Source: Oncomelania hupensis (lineage: Eukaryota > Mollusca > Gastropoda > Littorinimorpha > Pomatiopsidae). Taken from it: 64,000 nt of DNA. The notes beneath the pieces are model-generated. The model saw nothing but the letters and a program-made list of their open reading frames with translations. It made no database searches and was not told where the DNA came from. A program made the translations under genes and the position numbers. How positions within the stretch are numbered: position 1 is the first letter of the stretch; each line of letters begins with the position of its first letter. This document shows positions 47,793 through 59,403 of this stretch, one piece after another. The DNA lies in assembly GCA_036898135.1 (NCBI GenBank), contig CM072522.1, positions 12,024,530 to 12,088,529 on the forward strand. Direction: 5' to 3'.

Positions 47793-48974
47793 AGCCTTTG
47801 TTATTGTTTGTATTGGTACACTTATATTTTTAAACACTTTTTTCTGTTTCAAGTTTAGCAAATAATAAAGTGTTTTTTGGAGTACAACCAAAAACACATT
47901 GTTGGTTTGGTTTTTTATTTTTGTCATTTTGTAACTGTTTGGTTAGCTTTATCTGGAAGGAATCACCTAGAAGGTCACTCCTGTAATTTGAAGTTATTTG
48001 GGCACTCAACACTTTCTTTGGAAACCCAAAACTTTCAAGTTTCAAGGGCACCCTTGTAAAACACGTTAATTTCTAACCCTGTAATGCGATATACTGAATA
48101 TTAGGTGGCGACTGTCCACTGTGAAAAAACAAAACAAAACACCACAATTCCACTGTAAATTTCCTACTTCAACCCAAAGCTTGTATTTATTCATTTACGT
48201 TGTATAATTCTACTTCATATTTCCTATACTAATATTATATCAGTCTTTCGTCAGTCCGATTGAGTGCACACGAATAGCTGGACGTGCTTACCGTACAATT
48301 CGGGCTAATAAACGCTTCGGCGTATAAGCCGCATACCGTAAATTTTAAAAAATAAAAATAAGGAAACAAGTTAAACACAAGCTTAAAGGTCTTCGTTTTG
48401 CCAGCGGGAGACTATAATTATGGGGTTATCACCAACAGAGACAGAAGGGGATGCGAACGAGACATTGTTAACAGCCATTTGTGGCGGTTGGCGATCAGCG
48501 GCAGAAGGAGGTGGGGTGGGGGGGTCGTGAGTGCATGCGAGAGAAGGAATAGGGGCGGAAAGCTGTTTACACCCACGCCCACATATTTGCAATACATCAC
48601 AACTGGGTTTATTTAAGAATGTAGGAATCGGAAAGTGATTTTTTTTTACGGAAAGAAAGCAAACTTCTTCTAAAAATGTAAGAAGCTAATGCAAAATTGG
48701 CTCTTTCCGTCTAAAAAGGTGACCTAGTTCGTCTCCTAGAGGGGACAAAATAGGTCGAACTTTCTTCAAAATTTCTCCGAAAATTGACTGTATTTTCTCC
48801 GTCCCGAATAGAGCACTCCCTGCCTTGTACTTAAAACACTCTCATGCACTACAACTGCACTCCCATGCACTTAGAAAAAAGTGGGGCCCTGGAAAAAAGT
48901 GGGGTCTCAGCGAAGGACCCCATTTATCACTAAGAAAGACAAGGTCCGGCTTCCACTTTGATATAAATTCACGT

Positions 48975-48975
<1 letters not shown>
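47793..48975. other. CUB-gene intron, no recognisable content
   Basis: AT-rich to 48370, then moderately GC-rich; a G-rich patch at 48510-48530. No exon or known repeat. Confidence 0.5.
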
Positions 48976-48978
<3 letters not shown>

Positions 48979-49034
<56 letters not shown>

Positions 49035-49036
49035 GC
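48979..49036. repeat. (CA)n microsatellite
   Basis: About 27 CA units followed by CGCGCG. Confidence 0.97.
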
Positions 49037-49269
49037 GCGCACCCACCTTTGTCATAATGTGCCTTCGGACGACAGAGATGTTTTAATGCGTAGTAAGAGT
49101 GTAAGTGTGTGCATGTATTGGTGTTTATGTATGTGTGTGCGCGCGCATGCATCTGCTATGTGAATGATGGCGGGAAAATAGGGCAGGCTTTATGCATTTT
49201 ATTTCGCTCAGTTTGGTTCTTTGTGCGTTGATGATGTTGTTTTCGTGTTCTTGCCTTGCTTAACAATAA

Positions 49270-49553
49270 GGTAAAGGTAAAGGTAGTCCCATAGCCTTCT
49301 GGCCGTAGGGGAGCGTGACGTTGGAGATCACACTTATCTTGGGCCAGCGTAATGAGGGCGATGCCCATCTCTCTCCCTCGCTCTTCCACCCTTAAGAGAG
49401 TATAGGTACTCAGTCACAGTTGAGTCCACTGGGGGCGTTGTTATTTGTCGCTTCACCTTTTGCGGTCACCCATCCAAGTGCTAACCGCACTGGACGGTGC
49501 TTAACCTGCGACACAGTAGCGAGTGCTCCAACCACTGCGCTATCCGACACCCC
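49270..49553 (-). mobile_element. tRNA/5S-like SINE (family C)
   Basis: Full-length on the - strand, with the A box, the 5S-like segment and the CTTTACCTTTACC tail; a few bases (the gctttac block) are missing near 49380. Confidence 0.85.
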
Positions 49554-49683
49554 AATTCTCTCCATTAACACACGTTTGACTTGACTTAATTTGACTTTCT
49601 TCTTGTACTTAACTCTCATCCTTCTAATCCTCTTCCGCTACCATCTCTTGCCGCCTCCCTACTCATCCACTCCTTCAACTCCT

Positions 49684-49870
49684 CAACTTACTTATTTATT
49701 TATTTATTTATTTATTTAATCGTTCTTATATAGCGCTTTTCCAGCTCAAGAGCTGCTCAAGGCGCTGGCCGATACAGGATCTAACTCAAGCCGCCCGAGA
49801 CGCCCACCCGCAGCCTTTGGGCGCATGGTCTGACGCCCGGACAACTGAGCACAATCCTGGGCAGCCAGGG
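49684..49870 (-). mobile_element. SINE A-type element with (AAAT)n tail
   Basis: - strand body CCAGCGCCTTGAGCAGCTC, then GCGCTATATAAGAACGATTA and an ATAA repeat. The head (GCTCAGTTGTCCGGGCGTC) is a weak tRNA-like match. It lies about 57 bases from the donor of the CUB exon at 49927. Confidence 0.7.
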
Positions 49871-49926
49871 ATGGGGGGAGAAGGACCTAGGTGCATGCTG
49901 GGTGTTTTCTTGTCACCGGCACTCAC

Positions 49927-50114
49927 CCGTTTAGGAACAGTGAGTCCCTCCATTTCACGTCCTCGCGGGAGCGGGATTCGTAACGTAGTTTTGATGTCAA
50001 TGTTGATGAACTGTAAGTTGACGGGGAACAGGATCTCAGCCGTGCAGTTCCGACGATTGCCGAAGTTGCTCAGCGTCACCATTTCTATGTCGTAGGGAGT
50101 TATCACATTGCACG
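49927..50114 (-). CDS. Exon opening the second CUB domain
   Basis: Acceptor ttttttctaacag, two bases completing a Pro codon, then 62 codons to a GTGAGT donor. Reads CNVITPYDIEMVTLSNFGNR, then RNCTAEILFPVN, matching the first strands and first disulfide (C...C) of a CUB domain, with the N-glycosylation sequon NCT. Phase 1 in and 0 out match exons 62764-62974 and 45169-45277. The gene reads right to left. Confidence 0.82.
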
Positions 50115-50824
50115 CTGTTAGAAAAAAAACACCAATTGTTATTGACTTTACTGGTTCTTATAGGCAAGACTGCATTGATCACAAACTTTGTATTTGTCAG
50201 TTTCTGTTCTAAATTGACGGCATCACATTGCAAACTGTTACACAATCAAAACATGTCAACTTCACTGGCTTCCTACGCAAGACAGTATTGATTACACACT
50301 TACTACGTTGAAAAACGTCGTTGTTTCCAAGAACCACTGAAATGATTTTGTCCAGCAGTCATAACAACATTAATACTTGGGTTCGTGGCTAGCCTGTCCT
50401 GCCACCACACATGCTTTATCCCAGAGTTCAAGATCGCTGGGGTCATTTCTTTGAAAAACACGTTTTGCTTCTGATCACATTTCATTTTTATATTAAAAGG
50501 CCTATTTCGCCTTATGTCCAAAAACGCTTGAAGATTTTGATATTCTTTAAAATATGAAAATAAAATCTACTACACAGAATTTTGTATTCGCATTCATTGG
50601 CGCTGTCTCAGAAAGTCACCGCAGTCCAACATTTTCCAAACATGTTTTGCGCCGTATCTCAAAAAATGGCAAAACCGATTTGATCATTTTTAGGAGGCAG
50701 AGTATTTAAAATACTGATTAATCGTTCCATATTTTCCTTTTGCTTCTTTAGGATAAAACCGAGACAAAACAGCTCCACGAAAATTAACAATTTTGAAAGA
50801 TGCTGGTTTTCAGCTACGAGAAGA
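50115..50824. other. CUB-gene intron, no recognisable content
   Basis: AT-rich, with two related short stretches (about 50110-50180 and 50220-50290: TCACATTGCA-GCTGTTA and GACTGCATTGAT/GACAGTATTGAT words) that may be an old local duplication. Confidence 0.45.
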
Positions 50825-50947
50825 TTAGTTAGTCATTCATTGTTTATAGGGTCCAGCGGACTGCAAAGAGCCGAATCAGGACCACAACTTGGTTGAAAGA
50901 GGGCTCACCCCTGATCCGTATAAAAGATCTGCTGAAACAACCTAAAT
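50825..50947 (-). mobile_element. 3' part of the tail-sharing retroposon, split by hAT (continues at 53876-53915)
   Basis: Reverse complement of the 21500-21650 part of the retroposon (GGTCCAGCGGACTGCAAAGA). After the hAT element the same sequence resumes with GGCAACACTGAAGGCACTCC. The hAT therefore landed inside this retroposon. Confidence 0.75.
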
Positions 50948-51040
50948 CACAGGCGGCGGAAGCGGGGGGGCAAGAGGGGCACTGGCCCCCCCTAGAAAAA
51001 TATTGGGGGGGCAAACCTATACATTTGCCCCCCCCCCAAT

Positions 51041-51905
51041 ATTTTCCCCCTTTCTCTGGACTGATGCAAGTTAACAATACCTGTGCTGAGACCATTTTCA
51101 CAGCACTGAAGGACTGCTTGATCAGACTTGACTTGCCAGTGCAAAACTGTAGGGGCCAGGCCTACGACGGGGCGAGTAATTTTCAGGGTCATGTGTCAGG
51201 AGTCGCAAAAAGATTCAAAGATGAGATCCTTGCTGTGACTGAAGGGCTGGCGACAGTTCTTCAAAGAAAACAAACGACTTGTGATGACGCAGTAAACGCT
51301 GCTGACATTTGTCTGAGAACACTGGAAAGCATGCGGCATGAAGATTGTTATGAGACATTTTTTGCTGACATCACAACGAAAGCTGCAAATTTGTGTGATG
51401 AGCCCTGCGTTCCTTGACAGAAGCAGCCTCCACGAAGACTGGACGATGGCTCACAGGGTCACAGCTACTCTTGTCCATCTGCTTACTACAGACAGCAATA
51501 CTGTGAGGCCATTGACAACATCAAAGAACATTTAAAGAGCCGGTTTGATCAAATAGCTCTCGACTTACCAAGGAAAATTTAAGTTCTTCTAAGTGATGGA
51601 GCAGCAGGGAAGATACCAGAAATTCCTCAAGAAATCAAAGATACATATTCCGCTGACATCGACTTGGACAGACTCAAAACTCAGCTAGAACTCCTCCCAC
51701 ATGCACTGGGTGACACCAGGAAGGCGGCTAACTCTAGGATCACCATCTTCCAAGCAATGCCGGATGAACTGAAAGCTTCTGACACTGTGCGACGGATGCT
51801 GAGTGAAGTGGATAAACTTCTCAGACTGTAATTCACCATCCCAACCATAATTGCAACGGCTGAACGCAGTTTTTCAGCCCTAACAGGCATACTTTGGAAA
51901 ATTAA
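51041..51905 (+). pseudogene. hAT transposase remnant of the outer element
   Basis: The frame starting near ETIFTALKDCLIRLDLPVQN and then CRGQAYDGASNFQGH is typical of the DUF4371-type hAT transposases found in zinc-finger-MYM-like host proteins. In-frame stops occur at about 51415 and 51580. It resumes with the pre-C-terminal region and ATAERSFSALTGILW, the hAT dimerisation motif, after another stop near 51829. The N-terminal zinc finger is missing. Transposase would cut and paste the element; this copy is clearly inactive. Confidence 0.8.
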
Positions 51906-52126
51906 CGGTGTAATTTCCTATGCCAAGTGACATGCACGACTGCTGTTTTTGTTACTGTGATGGATCAACATTGTCAGGTCAGTTTCTCTCCCTTTCTCTC
52001 TTCCTTCCCCCCCTCCCCTTCTCTCTCTCTCTTATATGCACAGTTGTAGAAATATATGATATATCTTTTTTTCTCTCTCACATAGTGTCTATGAAAATTG
52101 TTCAAATTATTTGGAGTAAATGTCCA

Positions 52127-53816
52127 GGGCCGGACCCAGGTGGGGGGGGGGGGGGTTACCTGGGTTCCGGACCCCCCCCCCCCCCCCCCCCCCCTCCAAA
52201 TTTTAAACAAATTGAATTTTTTTAATGCAAAGAGTTGTAATTTTTTTAAAAATGTTTTTAAAACATTGCAGTTTTTAATCACATTTGGTCCAAAGTACAA
52301 AGAGTTATTTATAGTCAGTTCAATGGAAATCCATTTCAAGGGATCCGTTAAAACGTCCAAAGCGTTTTCCCGTTGAAACGACCAAGTAACCCAACCCCTA
52401 AGCCTAAATTAGTAAATGCAGCCATATTTTTTTGTTCTGGCCGCAAGCCTCTTCCAGCACTTTCACCTTGATACTGCCATAGTCCACCAAAAACGACTTT
52501 TTATAAATATTAATTAAGATGCTAAGTTGATAAGTATGACAATTCGTTGTAACGAACACCCATTGAAACGACCATCGCTGAATCGTCTCGTTGAAATGGA
52601 AACCCTTGACAGTGAAGCTGCAGAAAAGGACAAAAGATGTCGATGCCTACAGGGAAATCAAAGAGGTCAGTAACTGCATGTCTTCTATTAGAAGAGATGT
52701 CGACACAGCGTTCGTTGCCTGGTTTGGTGAAGTCAGCAAAATGGCAAATGCTTTGACAACTGGTGTTATTGTTCCTCGTCAAGCATACCGACAGATTCTC
52801 CGTGACAACCAACCTGCGGCCACTCCAGAAGAATATTTCAAGATTAGCACTGCCATTCTTTTCTTGGAACACCTGTCAACCGAAGTGGACTCGAGGTTCA
52901 AAAATGCTGGGCTAGCAGTTGATGGTCTCTGTCTGGTGCCAAGCACTTAAATAGACAACCAGGATGGTTTCATGCAGGTTCCAGAAGGGGTGAAGACACT
53001 GGCAATGTTGTGGGAGTCTGACCTACCAGACAACGATACCCTTGATGCAGAATACCAACGGTGGGTTTGCAAATGGCGAAGTACTGCTGAGAATGCGACA
53101 GCTATCATCCCATACACGGCATCAGAAGCACTGAAACATTGTGAAAGGGATTTTTATCCCAACCTGTTCATCATGCTAAAGAACCTTTGCACCCTGCCTG
53201 TCACTACTGCCGAGTGTGAGCGTTCAGTCAGTTGCGCAACCTGAAAAACTACCTGCACTCTACAATGGGGCAACAGAGACTCAATGGACTTGCTTTACTG
53301 AAAGTGCACAAGGATTGCACAGGGACTTCAAAGAGGCAGTGAACTGTTTTGCCAGAAGATACAATTCACAAATGGTAATAATGCCGAGGAACCTATTGCA
53401 GCAAGACAGAATTAAGTGAAAGCAGGGCGATGATGTTCATAAACTACAAGGTAAAGCTTTATACCGTTAACGATCAACAAAAAGTAGTTAATAATAATAG
53501 TATACAAAACATCTCTGCTGATAAATAAATGTTTGTGTGTGTGTGTTGTTGTTGTTGTTTTTTTAAGGGAGGGGCAGAGGATAATTTTTGTACCCCAGAG
53601 TTTGTCAGTTCAATTGTTCAAAAAGCTCAATGTCGCAGACCATCACAAATGGCTTTTTCAAGGTTCAGATTGCACCATTTTGCATCCTTGAAAAAAAAAA
53701 TTCCGGGGGAGCATGCCCCCGGACCACCCTAGAAGGCTCGGCGCTTTGCGCCTTCGCTGAATATGTAACCCCCGCCACCCACCTCCCCCCTCGACTTTTC
53801 CAAGGTCCGGCCCTCA
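52127..53816 (+). mobile_element. Nested hAT-like DNA transposon (inner)
   Basis: Ends CAGGGCCGGACC (from 52127) and GGTCCGGCCCT (to 53816) are inverted repeats, and ATGTC directly abuts both ends. Poly-G and poly-C tracts lie at 52138-52194. It contains its own transposase remnant. A 5-bp duplication rather than 8 would be unusual for hAT. Confidence 0.65.
52590..53430 (+). pseudogene. hAT transposase C-terminal half of the inner element
   Basis: Reads KWKPLTVKLQKRTKDVDAYR, then, after an in-frame stop near 52948, GVKTLAMLWESDLPDNDTLD and the dimerisation region LPVTTAECERS. One frame over follow LRNLKNYLHSTMGQQRLNGL. That is the canonical end of hAT transposases, interrupted by a stop and at least one frameshift. 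Confidence 0.8.
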
Positions 53817-54004
53817 TGTCAGTGAATAAAATGTGTGTGTGCCCCCCCAATCCTGAGCAGCTTCCGCCGCCTGTGTAAATGGCAACACTGAAGGCACTCC
53901 ATCAGTTCGGTTTGTGAAGTCTGGACATACATCTTGATAGTGAAACAAACAATAAATTGTATGGATTAACTGTTGCTCCCTTTCATATCAATCAACACTG
54001 AAGT

Positions 54005-54213
54005 GTACCGTCCACACCCACCATTGGCGATATGGCAGACGGGGATAATCATCCCAGGGAAAGAGGGGGTAAGGACCTAGAGCAACACTGAACCCCCAGA
54101 GCAACCATACTGCCACGATGGACAGTGGAAATGGCCACTCTTGTCTTGCCCATCACGGGATTTAAACCTGGGACATCGGTGTGCCAAGCGAACGCCTTAC
54201 CATTGAGCTACGA
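54005..54213 (-). mobile_element. tRNA-derived SINE (family D)
   Basis: - strand head CGTAGCTCAATGGTAAGGCG (A box) and GGTTTAAATCC (B box) about 40 bases on, followed by ~130 bases of body. The 5' end abuts a long (GAT)n array. A single copy in this window. Confidence 0.65.
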
Positions 54214-54217
54214 CGAC

Positions 54218-54249
<32 letters not shown>

Positions 54250-54250
54250 C

Positions 54251-54297
<47 letters not shown>

Positions 54298-54298
54298 C

Positions 54299-54330
<32 letters not shown>

Positions 54331-54337
54331 CGATGAC

Positions 54338-54396
<59 letters not shown>

Positions 54397-54415
54397 CGAC
54401 GACGACGACGACGAC

Positions 54416-54452
<37 letters not shown>
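54209..54452. repeat. (GAT)n/(GAC)n microsatellite, about 245 bp
   Basis: GAT units with scattered GAC and a pure GAC block at 54394-54416. The apparent long Asp or His reading frames are shadows of this array. Confidence 0.98.
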
Positions 54453-54728
54453 GTACACAATTCTATGTTACCATGTTTGAAATACGTGCACATTAGAATT
54501 AAATAGTAAGGTTCGTTTGATAGTTCACTTTTTAACCCTCTTGGCACCTCTTTTTCGGTACTAAACGTGTTACTGACCATGACTCCACATTTCAATCCTG
54601 CTGAAAGACTTTGGACGACGTTCGCTGATTCGTGTGGCGATGCCCTTAAGTCGCTGACTCGATTGGAAAACCTATCAGTTGCTCAGTTGTTGAATAACGC
54701 CGTTGTTCTTTGAAGATCTAAATTAGTT

Positions 54729-54729
54729 G

Positions 54730-54804
<75 letters not shown>
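54729..54804. repeat. (ATT)n microsatellite
   Basis: About 25 ATT units, directly joined to the SINE that follows. Confidence 0.97.
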
Positions 54805-55088
54805 GGGGTGTCGTATAGCGCAGTGGTTGGAGCACTCGCTACTGTGTCGCAAGTTAAGCACCGTGCAGTGCGGTTAGCACTTGGATGGGTGACCGCAAAA
54901 CGTGAAGCGACAAATAACAACGCCCCCAGTTGACTCAACCGTGACTGAGTACCTACTCTCTTAAGGGTGGGGAAGGTAAAGCAGCGAGGGAGAGATGGGC
55001 ATCACCCTCATTACGCTGGCCCAAGATAAGTGTGATCTCCAACATCACGCTCCCCTACGGCCACAAGGCTATGGGACTACCTTTACCT
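54805..55088 (+). mobile_element. tRNA/5S-like SINE (family C)
   Basis: + strand, complete: GGGGTGTCGTATAGCGCAGT head, 5S-like GCAAGTTAAGCACCGTGC then CACTTGGATGGGTGACCGC, conserved body GGGAGAGATGGGCATCACCC, tail CTACCTTTACCTTA. Inserted in an ATT array that resumes after it. Confidence 0.9.
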
Positions 55089-55474
55089 TATTATTATTAA
55101 AATGTGTTTGTTTTTGTTTTGGAAACGGAATTAAAATTGTAGATTTAAACTTTCACTCGTAAAACATTTTGATGCATAAAATACTATATAGTCTATAATA
55201 TTCTTTACCAAAGGCAGATCTATATTACAGTTCCCCCTGGTCAATTACAGCCTCTGCATCGAAAAATATATTTCACCTGCAACGTTTCCTACATGCATGA
55301 ACTGTCATGTCCACTTCAGACTCTTTCAGTTCAGATTATAAATTAATTTCCTTCGTATTTGTCTATTAAAGTGCACATTACATTACAGTACATGGTTATT
55401 GCTTTAGGTCCAGCTGACTCTTCCGAGCCAAATCAGGACCAGAGAGACGTTAACTTAAAATATTATAAAATGTT

Positions 55475-55770
55475 TCAAATCTTAAAAAACAAGCCTGTTA
55501 CTCTTAAATACTCAAACAAACTTTCACATGGCACCTCTTTAAAAGTCTTCTTTAAAACTGATGTATTAAAAATATGTTCTCTTTCTTCAATCAAATCACT
55601 AAATTCAGTCCTAGCAATAAAATCCAAACTAAACAAAACATGTCGATATGATTTATATGCGATAAAACAAACCAACATCATGTAAAAATTGAAACAGATG
55701 CTGACCATTATATACTTTAAAAATCTCTTTGAAAGGTATTGAACCAAAACATGTTTCTCTTTCCTCAATC
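55475..55770 (-). repeat. Duplicated 3' end of ORF2 within the LINE
   Basis: The - strand peptide SDLIEEREHIFNTS, then ESLFEYLRVTGLFFKI, is a diverged second copy of ADLIEERETCFGSI, then QHLFQFLHDVGLFYRI, just upstream (about 55655-55785). The two nucleotide copies are about 180 bases apart. Confidence 0.7.
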
Positions 55771-58700
55771 AGATCAGCACACTCAGACATGAAATGGCGA
55801 ACGGAAAAGGATTGATCACATGCAAAGCGCCATGGTGGTTCTTCTCCTTTTAACAGGAAACTGTGGGTTACATAAGTATGCCCAATATGAAGGCGAAACA
55901 AAACTGTTTCTTCTTTGCGAGTGGATGCAAAGTTAGGCAAAGAATCTGACAAATCGGGAAGAATTTGAAATAATTTGTTGTTGATATGAGTAGACCAGTC
56001 AGTCTGCCACAGTCGTTTACAATAAGATCCAGTAATACAACGTAGATCAGAATAGGGCACAAACTGGAAAATCTCTGGAGGGAAATCGAGATGCAGAGCA
56101 TCTTTAGCCGCTTTGTCCACTGCAATGTGGCCGCGGATGCCCATGTGACCAGGGACCCACATAAAAACTATCTTTTTACCCTCAGAAACAAGTTGTGTAT
56201 GGAGGTCATGAATCTCTGCCAGAAAAGGGTGTGATATCTTTCTCGTGGAAAGAGCCTGGAGTGCTGACAGTGAATCGGACATGATTAAAAACGAGTTTTT
56301 TTTTAATTGATAAACTTGTTTCAGAGCTAGATGAATTGCCTTGAGCTCAGCTGTATAAACAGAACAAAAATCAGGTAAACGCTGTTGCAAAGGCTGGTCT
56401 AAGTGTCTCCCAGAGACCGATGCAGCAGCAACTGAATCTCCTTTCTTTGACCCGTCTGTAAAAAGTTTTCATATCCTGGGTATAAGGCACACTGTTCTAA
56501 ATAAAGTTGGTTATATACGGTTTCAGATGTATTGTTTTTGAGGAAAGCGGACAATTGCCAATTAATGTTGGGGGTACATAATTTCCAAGGAGGAGCTTCA
56601 GTCCGAAGCACATCATCGTTGACGGAAGCAACGTCGATGCCTGCTTTTATTAAATGAGCCTGCATTCTGATGACAAACGAAGGAATTGTGTTAGGTTTGG
56701 CTTCAAATTTCTGAACAAGATCTGGGTTGAAAACACAGTCATAAGCGGGGTTCATGGGATCAGTTTTTAATTTTAGATAATAATTCAGTGAAAATTTTGT
56801 ACGTCTCAGCTCCAACGGGGGTTCGTTAGCTTCCACGTAAAGGCTTTCACAAGGGGAGGTGCGAAACGCACCCAAAGCAATGCGTAATGCCTGATGAGCA
56901 ACTGGATCTAACATTTTAAGATAAGATTTTCTAGCAGAACCATAAACAATGCAACCATAATCTAACTTGGATCTAATTAAAGAACGATATAACAGCAATA
57001 AAGTTTTCTTGTCAGCACCCCAGTCTGTACCACTGATAACCTTGAGCAAATTGCAGGCCTGTTGACATTTAGTTTTCAGATTTTTCAGATGAGGAAGGAA
57101 GGATAGCCATTGATAAAAAATAACACCCAAAAAATTGACTTGTTGGACCGCCTTTATTGGAGTTTTATTGATGGTAATATTAGGGTCTTGAATAATTCCC
57201 CGGTGCTTGGAAAAGTGAACACATTCAGTTTTTGCTTCAGAAAATTTAAAACCATTTTGTAAAACCCAGTCTTCAACGGCGTTGACACATAACTGTATCT
57301 GACGTTCTGCAGATGCCAAGGTTTTACCTTTGGCTACTAATGCAAAATCATCAACAAACAAAGAATTATCGATTCCCCGTTTCACTGAACGAACAATATT
57401 ATTTATTTTAATATTAAACAGCAAGGGAGACAAGATGCTACCCTGAGGTACTCCCATCTCCTGTTCCCTCGTATCTGATAAAGATCCCCCCAACCTTAAC
57501 CTGAAAAATTCTGTCCGTTAGAAAATTGGATATAAACAGGGGTAAATGTCCCTTCAAACCAATTTTCTTGTAAATCTGAAAGAATACCATATTTCCATGT
57601 GGTATCATAGGCTTTTTCCAAATCAAACATGATGGCAACGACATGTTCTCCCTGGACGAACGCGTTACGGATAAAAGTTTCCAGTCGCACCAGGTGGTCA
57701 ACAGTACTTCGACCACTTCGAAAGCCACACTGAGTGTTGGATAAGATATTATTTGTTTCCAGAAACCACAGTAAACGGGAATAAACCATTCTTTCCAGCG
57801 TCTTGCATAAGCAAGACGTTAAGGCTATTGGTCTATAATGTGTTGGGTTAGTATGGTCTTTGCCAGGTTTAGGAATGGGTACAATAATGGCCTTTCTCCA
57901 AGAGGGAGGAAAGGTGCCAGTGATCCAAATCTGATTGAAGATGTCCAGCAGTTGGGACCGTGAGTACCTTGTTAAATGTCTGAGAAATTGATAATGTACA
58001 TCATCCGGTCCAACTGCTAAATCTGCACTTTTGTTAATTGCATCGTCAAGCTCGACTAATGAGAACGAAATGTTGTAGTCTTCAGAATTATCAGAGGTAA
58101 AATTTAACCGTTGTTTTTCTTTACATGCTTTAATTGTTTGAAAAGAGATGGAATAATTTTCAGAAGAAGAATTTGCAGCAAAAGAAGAGGCCAAAAGATC
58201 AGCTACTAGTTGTTGTTTTTTTATCTCCGATTACGTCCCCCTGCATAGTAAGGCATGGGCTGACCTGTCTGTTACTTTTATTTTTGAGTTTGCGGACCAC
58301 TTTCCAAACCTTCGACAGTTTCGCTTTCGAATTTAGCATGGAGCAGAATCCTCTCCACGATTCTCTTCTCTTACTTTTGAAGAGCTGTCGGCATTGGGCT
58401 CGCAAACGTTGATGATTCTGTTTATTTTCAGAACTTGGATGCAGATACATCATTCTTAAAGCTTTTTTACGGGCTTGCTGAAGTTTTTTACATTCATCAT
58501 CAAACCAGGGTTTTTTAATTGTATACGGTTTTGATGAAGTTTGCGGGATGGACTCCTTGGCACTGTTTATAACTATGTCAGTGTAGAGCTGTATTGGATC
58601 TATGGCATTCGAAAAATCCTGTTCCTTAGCACGTAACTGAACCTCAGACAGGTTAGAAAACAGACTCCAATTAGCTTGTTTCAGTTTCCACCTGCCATGA

Positions 58701-59347
58701 GTTTGCTCAAGGTTGTCTGAATCATGTTTTAATAAAACCGGAAAATGGTCGCTGCCATGGAGATCTTCTAAAACTGTCCATTTAAAATCCAAAAGTAAGG
58801 AGGGATCACAGATCGATATATCAATGTGGGACAAAGAAGCGTTTCTTGAACAGGAAAAAGTTGGAGCACCCTCGTTCAAAGTTACTAGGTTCAACGAGTC
58901 TAAAATGTCTTCAATTATTTTCCCCTGAGAATCGGTACGATCGCTACCCCACACGGGAGAGCGTCCATTAAAATCTCCCAACAACAAAAAAGGGGTAGGT
59001 AACTGTTGGATCAAATTCTCAAGTTCACTTTTATTTACATTTATTGATGGGGTCAAATCTATAGAACAAATTGTGAGGGACTTAAAAAGAGATACTCTGG
59101 CTGCAACTGCTGTTAAACTTGTATTAAGTGAAATTGGGTTAAATGGGACGTTTCTATGAATAAAGAGTGAAACGCCTCTAGAAGATGTACAATCTAGAGA
59201 CGAATAACCAGTAATATCTATAAGATGTTTCTCTGACAGGAGAGTTTCCTGAATGGCTAACACCTCAGGTTGATGCTCCGTCAGCAGACAGCATAGCTTT
59301 TCATAATTTGCCCTTATTCCTCGGATATTCCATTGTAAAATGGCCAT
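55653..59347 (-). pseudogene. LINE ORF2: endonuclease, reverse transcriptase, RNase H (frameshifted)
   Basis: Starts at MAILQWNIRGIRANY (59347). Endonuclease motifs IQET, GDFN and SDHFP lie in 59347-58650. The frame shifts in an A7 run near 58210. RT follows (PIPKPGKDHTNPTHYRPIAL, GFRSGRSTVDHL, FDLEKAYDTTW), with two more shifts near 57500-57620, then GVPQGSILSPLLF and the catalytic LFVDDFAL. A further shift near 56465 precedes RNase H (TDGSKKG, AELKAI, SDSLSALQAL, WVPGHMG). A Cys/His-rich C-terminus ends at 55653. The protein would nick DNA and reverse-transcribe the element RNA at the target. Every domain is recognisable, so damage is limited to small indels. Confidence 0.85.
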
Positions 59348-59403
59348 AAAAATGAAGTAAAAGAATGCTAACATTTTCATCTCTGAGAGCACAATTACGT
59401 CTC

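Larger units (their letters stand above)
50948..53875 (+). mobile_element. hAT DNA transposon (outer), defective
   Basis: Bounded by perfect 16-bp terminal inverted repeats CACAGGCGGCGGAAGC (50948-50963) and its complement (53860-53875). Inside are transposase remnants on the + strand and a second, nested hAT element. The flanks share TAAAT, a possible eroded target-site duplication. G and C runs at 51000-51050 are typical of this transposon type. Confidence 0.85.

Noticed and set aside
48398..48616. Short ORF of 72 codons near a G-rich patch
   Set aside because: Overlapping frames on both strands and no splice or homology support.
54125..54496. Poly-Asp, poly-Met and poly-His frames
   Set aside because: All are readings of one (GAT)n array and its complement.
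54840..54900. Dispersed 5S rRNA gene
   Set aside because: Only the promoter-like internal segment matches 5S, and it sits inside a repeated SINE with a tRNA-like head.
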